Below the pieces are notes generated by a model that had not been told where the DNA came from, did not search any database, and saw only the letters and a program-made list of their open reading frames with translations. Of a stretch of DNA of 64,000 nucleotides, positions 50,448-63,948 are shown in pieces (the first letter of the stretch is position 1; every line of letters starts with the position of its first letter). The stretch covers positions 155,410,627-155,474,626 of the forward strand of contig NC_053036.3 in NCBI RefSeq assembly GCF_002575655.3, written 5' to 3'. The translations under genes were made by a program, and so were the position numbers. This DNA comes from Aegilops tauschii subsp. strangulata (taxonomy: Eukaryota > Streptophyta > Magnoliopsida > Poales > Poaceae).

Positions 50448-52962
50448 TCAAACACGAGGGCACCGTTGATTGCCGGCAAAACATTGAGATGCCTGGTTTT
50501 TAAATTCTAGTAAATCAAAAACTCGTCTGAAATTCATGAAACTTGGCATGGTATCATGGAGCGGCATCAACATGCCGTGGTACAAATTTTGTCCCATTTG
50601 GGGCAGGTTTGGGTATATGCTTCTCACAAACCGCAGCTTCTCATAACAAGCATGATGGTTTTCGGTAGGGAACGTCCCACCTTTGGGGACGAAACGATAT
50701 CCATTGCCTCTTATTGCTTTCAAATTTTTTCTCGTGTCAACATAGAACAACAGGAGTGTTGTGTGATATTGTGTGATTTTTCGGGGTTCGTTTGGACATT
50801 TCTATGCATTAACTGAGTTTTCAATGCATTAATGTGCATAATTCAAATTTGAACTACATGCACATGCTCCAGTGCATAAAAATTGGTTGAAAAATCAAAT
50901 CAGTGTCCTTGGTGCATGCTTAGGTCCCATGCAAGAGATGGGAATGAATTTCAAACACCAGGGCACCGTTGATTGCTGGCAAAACATTGAGATGCCTGGT
51001 TTTTAAATTCTAGTAAATCAAAAACTCGTCTGAAATTCATTAAACTTGGCATGCTATCATGGTGCGGCATCAACATGCCGTGGTACAAATTTTGTCCCAT
51101 TTGGGGCATGTTTGGGTATATGCTTATCACAAACCGGAGCTTCTCACAACAAGCATGATGGTTTTCGGTCGGGAACGTCCCACCTTCGGGGACGAAACGA
51201 TATCCATTGCCTCTTATTGCTTTCATTTTCTCTCTCGTGTCAACATAGAACAACAGGAGTGTTGTGTGAATTTTTGTGATTTTTCAGGGTTCGTTTGGAC
51301 ATTTTTATGCATTAACTGAGTTTTCAATGCATTTATGTGCATAATCCATATTTGAACTACGTGCACATGCTCCAGTGCATATAAATTGGTCGAAAAATCA
51401 AATATGTGTCCTTGGGTGCATGCTTAGGTCCCATGCAAGAAATGGGAATGAATTTCAAACACGAGGGCACCGTTGATTGCCGGCAAAACATTGAGATGCC
51501 TGGTTTTTAAATTCTAGTAAATCAAAAACTCGTCTGAAATTCATGAAACTTGGCATGGTATCATGGAGCGGCATCAACATGCCGTGGTACAAATTTTGTC
51601 CCATTTGGGGCAGGTTTGGGTATATGCTTCTCACAAACCGCAGCTTCTCATAACAAGCATGATGGTTTTCGGTAGGGAACGTCCCACCTTTGGGGACGAA
51701 ACGATATCCATTGCCTCTTATTGCTTTCAAATTTTTTCTCGTGTCAACATAGAACAACAGGAGTGTTGTGTGAATTTTTGTGATTTTTGGGGTTCGTTTG
51801 GACAATTCTATGCATTAACTGAGTTTTCAATGCATTTATGTGCATAATTCAAATTTGAACTACATGCACATGCTCCAGTGCATAAAATTGGTTGAAAAAT
51901 CTAATCTCTGTCCTTGGTGCATGCTTAGGTCCCATGCAAGAGATGGGAATGAATTTCAAACACTAGGGCACCGTTGATTGCTGGCAAAACATTGAGATGC
52001 CTGGTTTTTAAATTCTAGTAAATCAAAAACTCGTCTGAAATTCATGAAACTTGGCATGCTATCATGGTGCGGCATCAACATGCCGTGGTACAAATTTTGT
52101 CCCATTTGGGGCATGTTTGGGTATATGCTTATCACAAACCGGAGCTTCTCACAACAAGCATGATGGTTTTCGGTCGGGAACGTCCCACCTTCGGGGACGA
52201 AACGATATCCATTGCCTCTTATTGCTTTCATTTTCTCTCTCGTGTCAACATAGAACAACAGGAGTGTTGTGTGAATTTTTGTGATTTTTCAGGGTTCGTT
52301 TGGACATTTTTATGCATTAACTGAGTTTTCAATGCATTTATGTGCATAATCCATATTTGAACTACGTGCACATGCTCCAGTGCATATAATTTGCTCGAAA
52401 AATCAAATATGTGTCCTTGGGTGCATGCTTAGGTCCCATGCAAGAAATGGGAATGAATTTCAAACACGAGGGCACCGTTGATTGCCGGCAAAACATTGAG
52501 ATGCCTGGTTTTTAAATTCTAGTAAATCAAAAACTCGTCTGAAATTCATGAAACTTGGCATGGTATCATGGAGCGGCATCAACATGCCGTGGTACAAATT
52601 TTGTCCCATTTGGGGCAGGTTTGGGTATATGCTTCTCACAAACCGCAGCTTCTCATAACAAGCATGATGGTTTTCGGTAGGGAACGTCCCACCTTTGGGG
52701 ACGAAACGATATCCATTGCCTCTTATTGCTTTCAAATTTTTTCTCGTGTCAACATAGAACAACAGGAGTGTTGTGTGATATTGTGTGATTTTTCGGGGTT
52801 CGTTTGGACATTTCTATGCATTAACTGAGTTTTCAATGCATTAATGTGCATAATTCAAATTTGAACTACATGCACATGCTCCAGTGCATAAAAATTGGTT
52901 GAAAAATCAAATCAGTGTCCTTGGTGCATGCTTAGGTCCCATGCAAGAGATGGGAATGAATT
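50448..52962. repeat. Four-monomer direct repeat, shift 2012 bp
   Basis: The private change GTGTGATATTGTGTGA is present at about 50761 and 52773, and CATTAAACTTGG at about 51039 and 53051, both 2012 bp apart. The intervening pair at 51455/51956 (private GATTTTTGGGGTTC and CACTAGGG) matches pairs at 45418/45919 and 56486/56986. Confidence 0.75.
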
Positions 52963-55900
52963 TCAAACACCAGGGCACCGTTGATTGCTGGCAAAACATT
53001 GAGATGCCTGGTTTTTAAATTCTAGTAAATCAAAAACTCGTCTGAAATTCATTAAACTTGGCATGCTATCATGGTGCGGCATCAACATGCCGTGGTACAA
53101 ATTTTGTCCCATTTGGGGCATGTTTGGGTATATGCTTATCACAAACCGGAGCTTCTCACAACAAGCATGATGGTTTTCGGTCGGGAACGTCCCACCTTCG
53201 GGGACGAAACGATATCCATTGCCTCTTATTGCTTTCATTTTCTCTCTCGTGTCAACATAGAACAACAGGAGTGTTGTGTGAATTTTTGTGATTTTTCAGT
53301 GTTCGTTTGGACATTTTTATGCATTAACTGAGTTTTCAATGCATTTATGTGCATAATCCATATTTGAACTACGTGCACATGCTCTAGTGCATATAAATTG
53401 GTCGAAAAATCAAATATGTGTCCTTGGGTGCATGCTTAGGTCCCATGCAAGAAATGGGAATGAATTTCAAACACGAGGGCACCGTTGATTGCCGGCAAAA
53501 CATTGAGATGCCTGGTTTTTAAATTCTAGTAAATCAAAAACTCGTCTGAAATTCATGAAACTTGGCATGGTATCATGGAGCGGCATCAACATGCCGTGGT
53601 ACAAATTTTGTCCCATTTGGGGCAGGTTTGGGTATATGCTTCTCACAAACCGCAGCTTCTCATAACAAGCATGATGGTTTTCGGTAGGGAACGTCCCACC
53701 TTTGGGGACGAAACGATATCCATTGCCTCTTATTGCTTTCAAATTTTTTCTCGTGTCAACATAGAACAACAGGAGTGTTGTGTGAATTTTTGTGATTTTT
53801 CGGGGTTCGTTTGGACATTTCTATGCATTAACTGAGTTTTCAATGCATTTATGTGCATAATTCAAATTTGAACTACATGCACATGCTCCAGTGCATAAAA
53901 TTGGTTGAAAAATCAAATCTCTGTCCTTGGTGCATGCTTAGGTCCCATGCAAGAGATGGGAATGAATTTCAAACACCAGGGCACCGTTGATTGCTGGCAA
54001 AACATTGAGATGCCTGGTTTTTAAATTCTAGTAAATCAAAAACTCGTCTGAAATTCATGAAACTTGGCATGCTATCATGGTGCGGCATCAACATGCCGTG
54101 GTACAAATTTTGTCCCATTTGGGGCAGGTTTGGGTATATGCTTATCACAAACCGGAGCTTCTCACAACAAGCATGATGGTTTTCGGTCGGGAACGTCCCA
54201 CCTTCGGGGACGAAACGATATCCATTGCCTCTTATTGCTTTCATTTTCTCCCTCGTTTCAACATAGAACAACAGGAGTGTTGTGTGAATATTTGTGAGTT
54301 TTCAGGGTTCGTTTGGACATTTTTGTGCATTAACTGAGTTTTCAATGCATCTATGTGCATAATCCATATTTGAACTACATGCACATGCTCCAGTGCATAT
54401 AATTTGCTCGAAAAATCAAATATGTGTCCTTGGGTGCATGCTTAGGTCCCATGCAAGAAATGGGAATGAATTTCAAACACGAGGGCATCGTTGATTGCCG
54501 GCAAAACATTGAGATGCCTGGTTTTTAAATTCTAGTAAATCAAAAACTCGTCTGAAATTCATGAAACTTGGCATGGTATCATGGAGCGGCATCAACATGC
54601 CGTGGTACAAATTTTGTCCCATTTGGGGCAGGTTTGGGTATATGCTTCTCACAAACCGCAGCTTCTCATAACAAGCATGATGGTTTTCGGTAGGGAACGT
54701 CCCACCTTTGGGGACGAAACGATATCCATTGCCTCTTATTGCTTTCAAATTTTTTCTCGTGTCAACATAGAACAACAGGAGTGTTGTGTGAATTTTTGTG
54801 ATTTTTCGGGGTTCGTTTGGACATTTTTATGCATTAACTGAGTTTTCAATGCATTAATGTGCATAATTCAAATTTGAACTACATGCACATGCTCCAGTGC
54901 ATAAAAATTGGTTGAAAAATCAAATCAGTGTCCTTGGTGCATGCTTAGGTCCCATGCAAGAGATGGGAATGAATTTCAAACACCAGGGCACCGTTGATTG
55001 CTGGCAAAACATTGAGATGCCTGGTTTTTAAATTCTAGTAAATCAAAAACTCGTCTGAAATTCATGAAACTTGGCATGCTATCATGGTGCGGCATCAACA
55101 TGCCGTGGTACAAATTTTGTCCCATTTGGGGCATGTTTGGGTATATGCTTATCACAAACCGAAGCTTCTCACAACAAGCATGATGGTTTTCGGTCGGGAA
55201 CGTCCCACCTTCGGGGACGAAACGATATCCATTTCCTCTTATTGCTTTCATTTTCTCTCTCGTGTCAACATAGAACAACAGGAGTGTTGTGTGAATTTTT
55301 GTGATTTTTCAGGGTTCGTTTGGACATTTTTATGCATTAACTGAGTTTTCAATGCATTTATGTGCATAATCCATATTTGAACTACGTGCACATGCTCCAG
55401 TGCATATAAATTGGTCGAAAAATCAAATATGTGTCCTTGGGTGCATGCTTAGGTCCCATGCAAGAAATGGGAATGAATTTCAAACACGAGGGCACCGTTG
55501 ATTGCCGGCAAAACATTGAGATGCCTGGTTTTTAAATTCTAGTAAATCAAAAACTCGTCTGAAATTCATGAAACTTGGCATGGTATCATGGAGCGGCATC
55601 AACATGCCGTGGTACAAATTTTGTCCCATTTGGGGCAGGTTTGCGTATATGCTTCTCACAAACCGCAGCTTCTCATAACAAGCATGATGGTTTTCGGTAG
55701 GGAACGTCCCACCTTTGGGGACGAAACGATATCCATTGCCTCTTATTGCTTTCAAATTTTTTCTCGTGTCAACATAGAACAACAGGAGTGTTGTGTGAAT
55801 TTTTGTGATTTTTCGGGGTTCGTTTGGACATTTCTATGCATTAACTGAGTTTTCAATGCATTTATGTGCATAATTCAAATTTGAACTACATGCACATGCT

Positions 55901-58900
55901 CCAGTGCATAAAATTGGTTGAAAAATCAAATCTCTGTCCTTGGTGCATGCTTAGGTCCCATGCAAGAGATGGGAATGAATTTCAAACACCAGGGCACCGT
56001 TGATTGCTGGCAAAACATTGAGATGCCTGGTTTTTAAATTCTAGTAAATCAAAAACTCGTCTGAAATTCATGAAACTTGGCATGCTATCATGGTGCGGCA
56101 TCAACATGCCGTGGTACAAATTTTGTCCCATTTGGGGCATGTTTGGGTATATGTTTATCACAAACCGGAGCTTCTCACAACAAGCATGATGGTTTTCGGT
56201 CGGGAACGTCCCACCTTCGGGGACGAAACGATATCCATTGCCTCTTATTGCTTTCATTTTCTCTCTCGTGTCAACATAGAACAACAGGAGTGTTGTGTGA
56301 ATTTTTGTGATTTTTCAGGGTTCGTTTGGACATTTTTATGCATTAACTGAGTTTTCAATGCATTTATGTGCATAATCCATATTTGAACTACGTGCACATG
56401 CTCCAGTGCATATAAATTGGTCGAAAAATCAAATATGTGTCCTTGGGTGCATGCTTAGGTCCCATGCAAGAAATGGGAATGAATTTCAAACACGAGGGCA
56501 CCGTTGATTGCCGGCAAAACATTGAGATGCCTGGTTTTTAAATTCTAGTAAATAAAAACTCGTCTGAAATTCATGAAACTTGGCATGGTATCATGGAGCA
56601 GCATCAACATGCCGTGGTACAAATTTTGTCCCATTTGGGGCAGGTTTGGGTATATGCTTCTCACAAACCGCAGCTTCTCATAACAAGCATGATGGTTTTC
56701 GGTAGGGAACGTCCCACCTTTGGGGACGAAACGATATCCATTGCCTCTTATTGCTTTCAAATTTTTTCTCGTGTCAACATAGAACAACAGGAGTGTTGTG
56801 TGAATTTTTGTGATTTTTGGGGTTCGTTTGGACAATTCTATGCATTAACTGAGTTTTCAATGCATTTATGTGCATAATTCAAATTTGAACTACATGCACA
56901 TGCTCCAGTGCATAAAATTGGTTGAAAAATCAAATCTCTGTCCTTGGTGCATGCTTAGGTCCCATGCAAGAGATGGGAATGAATTTCAAACACTAGGGCA
57001 CCGTTGATTGCTGGCAAAACATTGAGATGCCTGGTTTTTAAATTCTAGTAAATCAAAAACTCGTCTGAAATTCATGAAACTTGGCATGCTATCATGGTGC
57101 GGCATCAACATGCCGTGGTACAAATTTTGTCCCATTTGGGGCATGTTTGGGTATATGCTTATCACAAACCGGAGCTTCTCACAACAAGCATGATGGTTTT
57201 CGGTCGGGAACGTCCCACCTTCGGGGACGAAACGATATCCATTGCCTCTTATTGCTTTCATTTTCTCTCTCGTGTCAACATAGAACAACAGGAGTGTTGT
57301 GTGAATTTTTGTGATTTTTCAGGGTTCGTTTGGACATTTTTATGCATTAACTGAGTTTTCAATGCATTTATGTGCATAATCCATATTTGAACTACGTGCA
57401 CATGCTCCAGTGCATATAAATTGGTCGAAAAATCAAATATGTGTCCTTGGGTGCATGCTTAGGTCCCATGCAAGAAATGGGAATGAATTTCAAACACGAG
57501 GGCACCGTTGATTGCCGGCAAAACATTGAGATGCCTGGTTTTTAAATTCTAGTAAATCAAAAACTCGTCTGAAATTCATGAAACTTGGCATGCTATCATG
57601 GTGCGGCATCAACATGCCGTGGTACAAATTTTGTCCCATTTGGGGCAGGTTTGGGTATATGCTTATCACAAACCGGAGCTTCTCACAACAAGCATGATGG
57701 TTTTCGGTCGGGAACGTCCCACCTTCGGGGACGAAACGATATCCATTGCCTCTTATTGCTTTCATTTTCTCTCTCGTGTCAACATAGAACAACAGGAGTG
57801 TTGTGTGAATATTTGTGATTTTTCAGGGTTCGTTTGGACATTTTTGTGCATTAACTGAGTTTTCAATGCATTTATGTGCATAATCCATATTTGAACTACA
57901 TGCACATGCTCCAGTGCATATAATTTGCTCGAAAAATCAAATATGTGTCCTTGGGTGCATGCTTAGGTCCCATGCAAGAAATGGGAATGAATTTCAAACA
58001 CGAGGGCACCGTTGATTGCCGGCAAAACATTGAGATGCCTGGTTTTTAAATTCTAGTAAATCAAAAACTCGTCTGAAATCATGAAACTTGGCATGGTATC
58101 ATGGAGCGGCATCAACATGCCGTGGTACAAATTTTGTCCCATTTGGGGCAGGTTTGGGTATATGCTTCTCACAAACCGCAGCTTCTCATAACAAGCATGA
58201 TGGTTTTCGGTAGGGAACGTCCCACCTTTGGGGACGAAACGATATCCATTGCCTCTTATTGCTTTCAAATTTTTTCTCGTGTCAACATAGAACAACAGGA
58301 GTGTTGTGTGAATTTTTGTGATTTTTCGGGGTTCGTTTGGACATTTCTATGCATTAACTGAGTTTTCAATGCATTTATGTGCATAATTCAAATTTGAACT
58401 ACATGCACATGCTCCAGTGCATAAAATTGGTTGAAAAATCAAATCTCTGTCCTTGGTGCATGCTTAGGTCCCATGCAAGAGATGGGAATGAATTTCAAAC
58501 ACCAGGGCACCGTTGATTGCTGGCAAAACATTGAGATGCCTGGTTTTTAAATTCTAGTAAATCAAAAACTCGTCTGAAATTCATTAAACTTGGCATGCTA
58601 TCATGGTGCGGCATCAACATGCCGTGGTACAATTTTTTTCCCATTTGGGGCAGGTTTGGGTATATGCTTATCACAAACCGGAGCTTCTCACAACAAGCAT
58701 GATGGTTTTCGGTCGGGAACGTCCCACCTTCGGGGACGAAACGATATCCATTGCCTCTTATTGCTTTCATTTTTCTCTCGTGTCAACATAGAACAACAGG
58801 AGTGTTGTGTGGATATTTGTGATTTTTCAGGGTTCGTTTGGTCATTTTTGTGCATTAACTGAGTTTTCAATGCATTTATGTGCATAATCCATATTTGGAC

Positions 58901-60324
58901 TACATGCACATGCTCCAGTGCATATAATTTGCTCGAAAAATCAAATATGTGTCCTTGGGTGCATGCTTAGGTCCCATGCAAGAAATGGGAATGAATTTCA
59001 AACACGAGGGCACCGTTGATTGCCGGCAAAACATTGAGATGCCTGGTTTTTAAATTCTAGTAAATCAAAAACTCGTCTGAAATTCATGAAACTTGGCATG
59101 GTATCATGGAGCGGCATCAACATGCCGTGGTACAAATTTTGTCCCATTTGGGGCAGGTTTGGGTATATGCTTCTCACAAACCGCAGCTTCTCATAACAAG
59201 CATGATGGTTTTCGGTAGGGAACGTCCCACCTTTGGGGACGAAACAATATCCATTGCCTCTTATTGCTTTCAAATTTTTTCTCGTGTCAACATAGAACAA
59301 CAGGAGTGTTGTGTGAATTTTTGTGATTTTTCGGGGTTCGTTTGGACATTTTTATGCATTAACTGAGTTTTCAATGCATTAATGTGCACAATCCAAATTT
59401 GAACTACATGCACATGCTCCAGTGCATAAAAATTGGTTGAAAAATCAAATCAGTGTCCTTGGTGCATGCTTAGGTCCCATGCAAGAGATGGGAATGAATT
59501 TCAAACACCACGGCACCGTTGATTGCCGGCAAAACATTGAGATGCCTGGTTTTTAAATTCTAGTAAATCAAAAACTCATCTGAAATTCATGAAACTTGGC
59601 ATGCTATCATGGTGCGGCATCAACATGTCGTGGTACAAATTTTGTCCCATTTGGGGCAGGTTTGGGTATATGCTTATCACAAACCGGAGCTTCTCACAAC
59701 AAGCATGATGGTTTTCGGTCGGGAACGTCCTACCTTTGGGGACGAAACGATATCCATTGCCTCTTATTGCTTTCATTTTTTTCTCTCGTGTCAACATAGA
59801 ACAACAGGAGTGTTGTGTGAATTTTTGTGATTTTTCGGGGTTCCTTTGGATATTTTTATGCATTAACTGAGTTTTCAATGCATTTATGTGCATAATCCAA
59901 ATTTGAACTACATCCACATGCTCCAGTGCATACAAATTGGTCGAAAATCAAATCTTTGTCCTTGGGTGTATGCTTAGGTCCCATGCAAGAAATGGGAATG
60001 AATTTCAAACACCAGGGCACCGTTGATTGCCGGCAAAACATTGAGATGCCTTGTTTTTAAATTCTAGTAAATCAAAAACTCGTCTGAACTTCATGAAACT
60101 TGGCATGCTATCATGGTGCGGCATCAACATGTCGTGGTACAAATTTTGTCCCATTTTGGGCAGGTTTGGGTATATGCTTATCACAAACCGGAGCTTCTCA
60201 CAACAAGCATGATGGTTTTCGGTCGGGAACGTCCTACCTTTGGGGACGAAACGATATCCATTGCCTCTTATTGCTTTCATTTTTTTCTCTCGTGTCAACA
60301 TAGAACAACAGGAGTGTTGTGTGA
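52828..60324. repeat. Large segmental duplication inside the array, copy 2
   Basis: This is the partner of 41760-50262. Later changes in this copy include a one-base loss in AAATAAAAACTC (about 56551), GAAATCATG (about 58077), CTCCCTCGTTTC (54249) and AATTTTTTTCCC (58632). It lacks one dimer present in copy 1 and lacks the CCCATTTGGGCAGG one-base loss seen twice there. Confidence 0.85.
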
Positions 60325-63300
60325 ATTTTTGTGAATTTTCGGGGTTCCTTTGGATATTTTTATGCATTAACTGAGTTTTCAATGCATTTATGTGCATAAT
60401 CCAAATTTGAACTACATGCACATGCTCCAGTGCATACAAATTGGTCGAAAATCAAATCTTCGTCCTTGGGTGCATGCTTAGGTCCCATGCAAGAAATGGG
60501 AATGAATTTCAAACACCAGGGCACCGTTGATTGCCGGCAAAACATTGAGATGCCTTGTTTTTAAATTCTAGTAAATCAAAAACTCGTCTGAACTTCATGA
60601 AACTTGGCATGGTATCATGGAGCGGCATCAACATGCCGTGGTACAAATTTTGTCCCATTTGGGGCAGGTTTGGGTATATGCTTCTCACAAACCGGAGCTT
60701 CTCACAACAAGCATGATGGTTTTCGGTAGGGAACGTCCCACCTTTGGGGATGAAACGATATCCATTGCCTCTTATTGCTTTCAAATTTTTTCTCGTGTCA
60801 ACATAGAACAACAGAAGTGTTGTGTGAATTTTTGTGATTTTTCGGGGTTCGTTTGGACATTTTTATGCATTAACTGAATTTTCAATGCATTAATGTGCAT
60901 AATTCAAATTTGAACTACATGCACATGCTCCAGTGCATAAAAATTGGTTGAAAAATCAAATCAGTGTCCTTGGTGCATGCTTAGGTCCCATGCAAGAGAT
61001 GGGAATGAATTTCAAACACCAGGGCACCATTGATTGCCAGCAAAACATTGAGATGCCTGGTTTTTAAATTCTAGTAAATCAAAAACTCGTCTGAAATTCA
61101 TGAAACTTGGCATGCTATCATGGTGCGGCATCAACATGTCGTGGTACAAATTTTGTCCCATTTGGGGCAGGTTTGGGTATATGCTTATCACAAACCGGAG
61201 CTTCTCACAACAAGCATGATGGTTTTCGGTCGGGAATGTCCTACCTTTGGGGACGAAACGATATCCATTGCCCCTTATCGCTTTCATTTTTTTCTCTCGT
61301 GTCAACATAGAACAACAGGAGTGTTGTGTGAATTTTTGTGATTTTTTGGGGTTCCTTTGGATATTTTTATGCATTAACTGAGTTTTGAATGCATTTATGT
61401 GCATAATCCAAATTTGAACTACATGCACATGCTCCATTGCATACAAATTGGTCGAGAATCAAATCTTTGTCCTTGGGTGCATGCTTTGGTCCCATGCAAG
61501 AAATGGGAATGAATTTCAAACACCAGGGCACCGTAGATTGCCGGCAAAACATTGAGATGCCTGGTTTTTAAATTCTAGTAAATCAAAAACTCGTCTGAAC
61601 TTCATGAAACTTGGCATGCTATCATGGTGCGGCATCAACATGCCGTGGTACAAATTTTGTCCCATTTGGGGCAGGTTTGGGTATATGCTTATCACAAACC
61701 GGAGCTTCTCACAACAAGCAGGATGGTTTTCGGTCGGGAACGTCCCACCTTCGGGGACGAAACGATATCCATTGCCTCTTATTGCTTTCATTTTCTCTCT
61801 CGTTTCAACATAGAACAACAGGAGTGTTGTGTGAATATTTGTGATTTTTCAGGGTTCGTTTGGACATTTTTGTGCATTAACTGAGTTTTCAATGCATCTA
61901 TGTGCATAATCCATATTTGAACTACGTGCACATGCTCCAGTGCATATAAATTGGTCGAATAATCAAATCTCTGTCCTTGGTGCATGCTTAGGTCCCATGC
62001 AAGAGATGGGAATGAATTTCAAACACCAGGGCACCGTTGATTGCTGGCAAAACATTGAGATGCCTGGTTTTTAAATTCTAGTAAATCAAAAACTCGTCTG
62101 AAATTCATGAAACTTGGCATGCTATCATGGTGCGGCATCAACATGCCGTGGTACAAATTTTGTCCCATTTGGGGCATGTTTGGGTATATGCTTATCACAA
62201 ACCGAAGCTTCTCACAACAAGCATGATGGTTTTCGGTCGGGAACGTCCCACCTTCGGGGACGAAACGATATCCATTTCCTCTTATTGCTTTCATTTTCTC
62301 TCTCGTGTCAACATAGAACAACAGGAGTGTTGTGTGAATTTTTGTGATTTTTCAGGGTTCGTTTGGACATTTTTATGCATTAACTGAGTTTTCAATGCAT
62401 TTATGTGCATAATCCATATTTGAACTACGTGCACATGCTCCAGTGCATATAAATTGGTCGAAAAATCAAATATGTGTCCTTGGGTGCATGCTTAGGTCCC
62501 ATGCAAGAAATGGGAATGAATTTCAAACACGAGGGCACCGTTGATTGCCGGCAAAACATTGAGATGCCTGGTTTTTAAATTCTAGTAAATCAAAAACTCG
62601 TCTGAAATTCATGAAACTTGGCATGGTATCATGGAGCGGCATCAACATGCCGTGGTAAATTTTGTCCCATTTGGGGCAGGTTTGGGTATATGCTTCTCAC
62701 AAACCGGAGCTTCTCACAACAAGCATGATGGTTTTCGGTAGGGAACGTCCCACCTTTGGGGACAAAACGATATCCATTGCCTCTTATTGCTTTCAAATTT
62801 TTTCTCGTGTCAACATAGATCAATAGGAGTGTTGTGTGAATTTTTGTGATTTTTCGGGGTTCGTTTGGACATTTTTATGCATTAACTGAGTTTTCAATGC
62901 ATTAATGTGCATAATTCAATTTTGAACTACATGCACATGCTCCAGTGCATAAAAATTGGTTGAAAAATCAAATCAGTGTCCTTGGTGCATGCTTAGGTCC
63001 CATGCAAGAGATGGGAATGAATTTCAAACACCAGGGCACCGTTGATTGCCGGCAAAACATTGAGATGCCTGGTTTTTAAATTCTAGTAAATCAAAAACTC
63101 GTCTGAAATTCATGAAACTTGGCATGCTATCATGGTGCGGCATCAACATGTCGTGGTACAAATTCTGTCCCATTTGGGGCAGGTTTGGGTATATGCTTAT
63201 CACAAACCGGAGCTTCTCACAACAAGCATGAAGGTTTTCGGTCGGGAACGTCCTACCTTTGGGGACGAAACGATATCCATTGCCTCTTATTGCTTTCATT

Positions 63301-63948
63301 TTTTTCTCTCGTGTCAACATAGAACAACAGGAGTGTTGTGTGAATTTTTGTGATTTTTCGGGGTTCCTTTGGATATTTTTATGCATTAACTGAGTTTTCA
63401 ATGCATTTATGTGCATAATCCAAATTTGAACTACATGCACATGCTCCATTGCATACAAATTGGTCGAAAATCAAATCTTTGTCCTTTGGTGCATGCTTAG
63501 GTCCCATGCAAGAAATGGGAATGAATTTCAAACACCAGGGCACCGTTGATTGCCGGCAAAACATTGAGATGCCTGGTTTTTAAATTCTAGTAAATCAAAA
63601 ACTCGTCTGAACTTCATGAAACTTGGCATGGTATCATGGAGCGGCATCAACATGCCGTGGTACAAATTTTGTCCCATTTGGGGCAGGTTTGGGTATATGC
63701 TTCTCACAAACCGGAGCTTCTCACAACAAGCATGATGGTTTTCGGTAGGGAACGTCCCACCTTTGGGGACGAAACGATATCCATTGCCTCTTATTGCTTT
63801 CAAATTTTTTCTCGTGTCAACATAGAACAACAGGAGTGTTGTGTGAATTTTTGTGATTTTTCGCTGTTCGTTTGGATATTTTTATGCATTAACTGAGTTT
63901 TCAATGCATTTAGGTGCATAATTCAATTTTGAACTACATGCACATGCT
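59501..63948. repeat. Right edge of the array: mixed, more diverged monomers
   Basis: About nine monomers mix sub-types C, B and A, with more private changes than the central dimers. Two A-type monomers follow each other at 61516 and 62019, joined by a hybrid segment. The array stops inside a monomer at CACATGCT (63948); the next expected bases CCAGTGC are replaced by unrelated sequence. Confidence 0.8.

Larger units (their letters stand above)
9069..63948. repeat. Satellite array, about 109 tandem monomers of about 502.5 bp
   Basis: The anchor TCAAACAC recurs 109 times from 9253 to 63528 with steps of mostly 500-505 bp (54275/108 = 502.5), always in the same orientation. No transposon, gap or inversion interrupts the array. 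Common landmarks of a monomer, in order from the anchor: GGGCACCGTTGATTG, TGAAACTTGGCATG, the hairpin CGGCAT-CAAC-ATGCCG, CCCATTTGGGGCAGG, GGGAACGTCCCACC, CGATATCCATTGCC, GTCAACATAGAACAAC, GTTTGGACATTTTTATGC, CACATGCTCCAGTGC. Length fits a nucleosome-scale multiple (about three) seen in some grass satellites. I do not recognise the family; it is not the 118-bp, 340-bp or 350-380-bp classic Triticeae satellites by monomer length. Confidence 0.95.

Noticed and set aside
9253..63896. Repeated open frames in every monomer (about 100 residues on the minus strand, 86 and 77 on the plus strand) as a tandem gene family
   Set aside because: Monomer steps of 502 and 504 bp and frequent 1-bp indels do not preserve frame, stops occur in each monomer, three overlapping frames on both strands are open equally, and variants change residues freely. 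A stop-poor repeat explains them.
9069..63948. CRISPR array
   Set aside because: Whole 503-bp units repeat without short repeat/unique spacer structure, and the context is plant retrotransposons.
9069..63948. Ribosomal DNA spacer repeats
   Set aside because: No rRNA gene sequence is present at either end, and the monomer is unlike the roughly 130-bp sub-repeats known for wheat spacers.
9069..63948. Internal tandem repeat of a CACTA transposon
   Set aside because: Some monomer phrases felt reminiscent of Triticeae CACTA elements, but no CACTA termini, subterminal repeats or transposase are visible and the array is 55 kb. A distant origin from such an element remains possible but unsupported.
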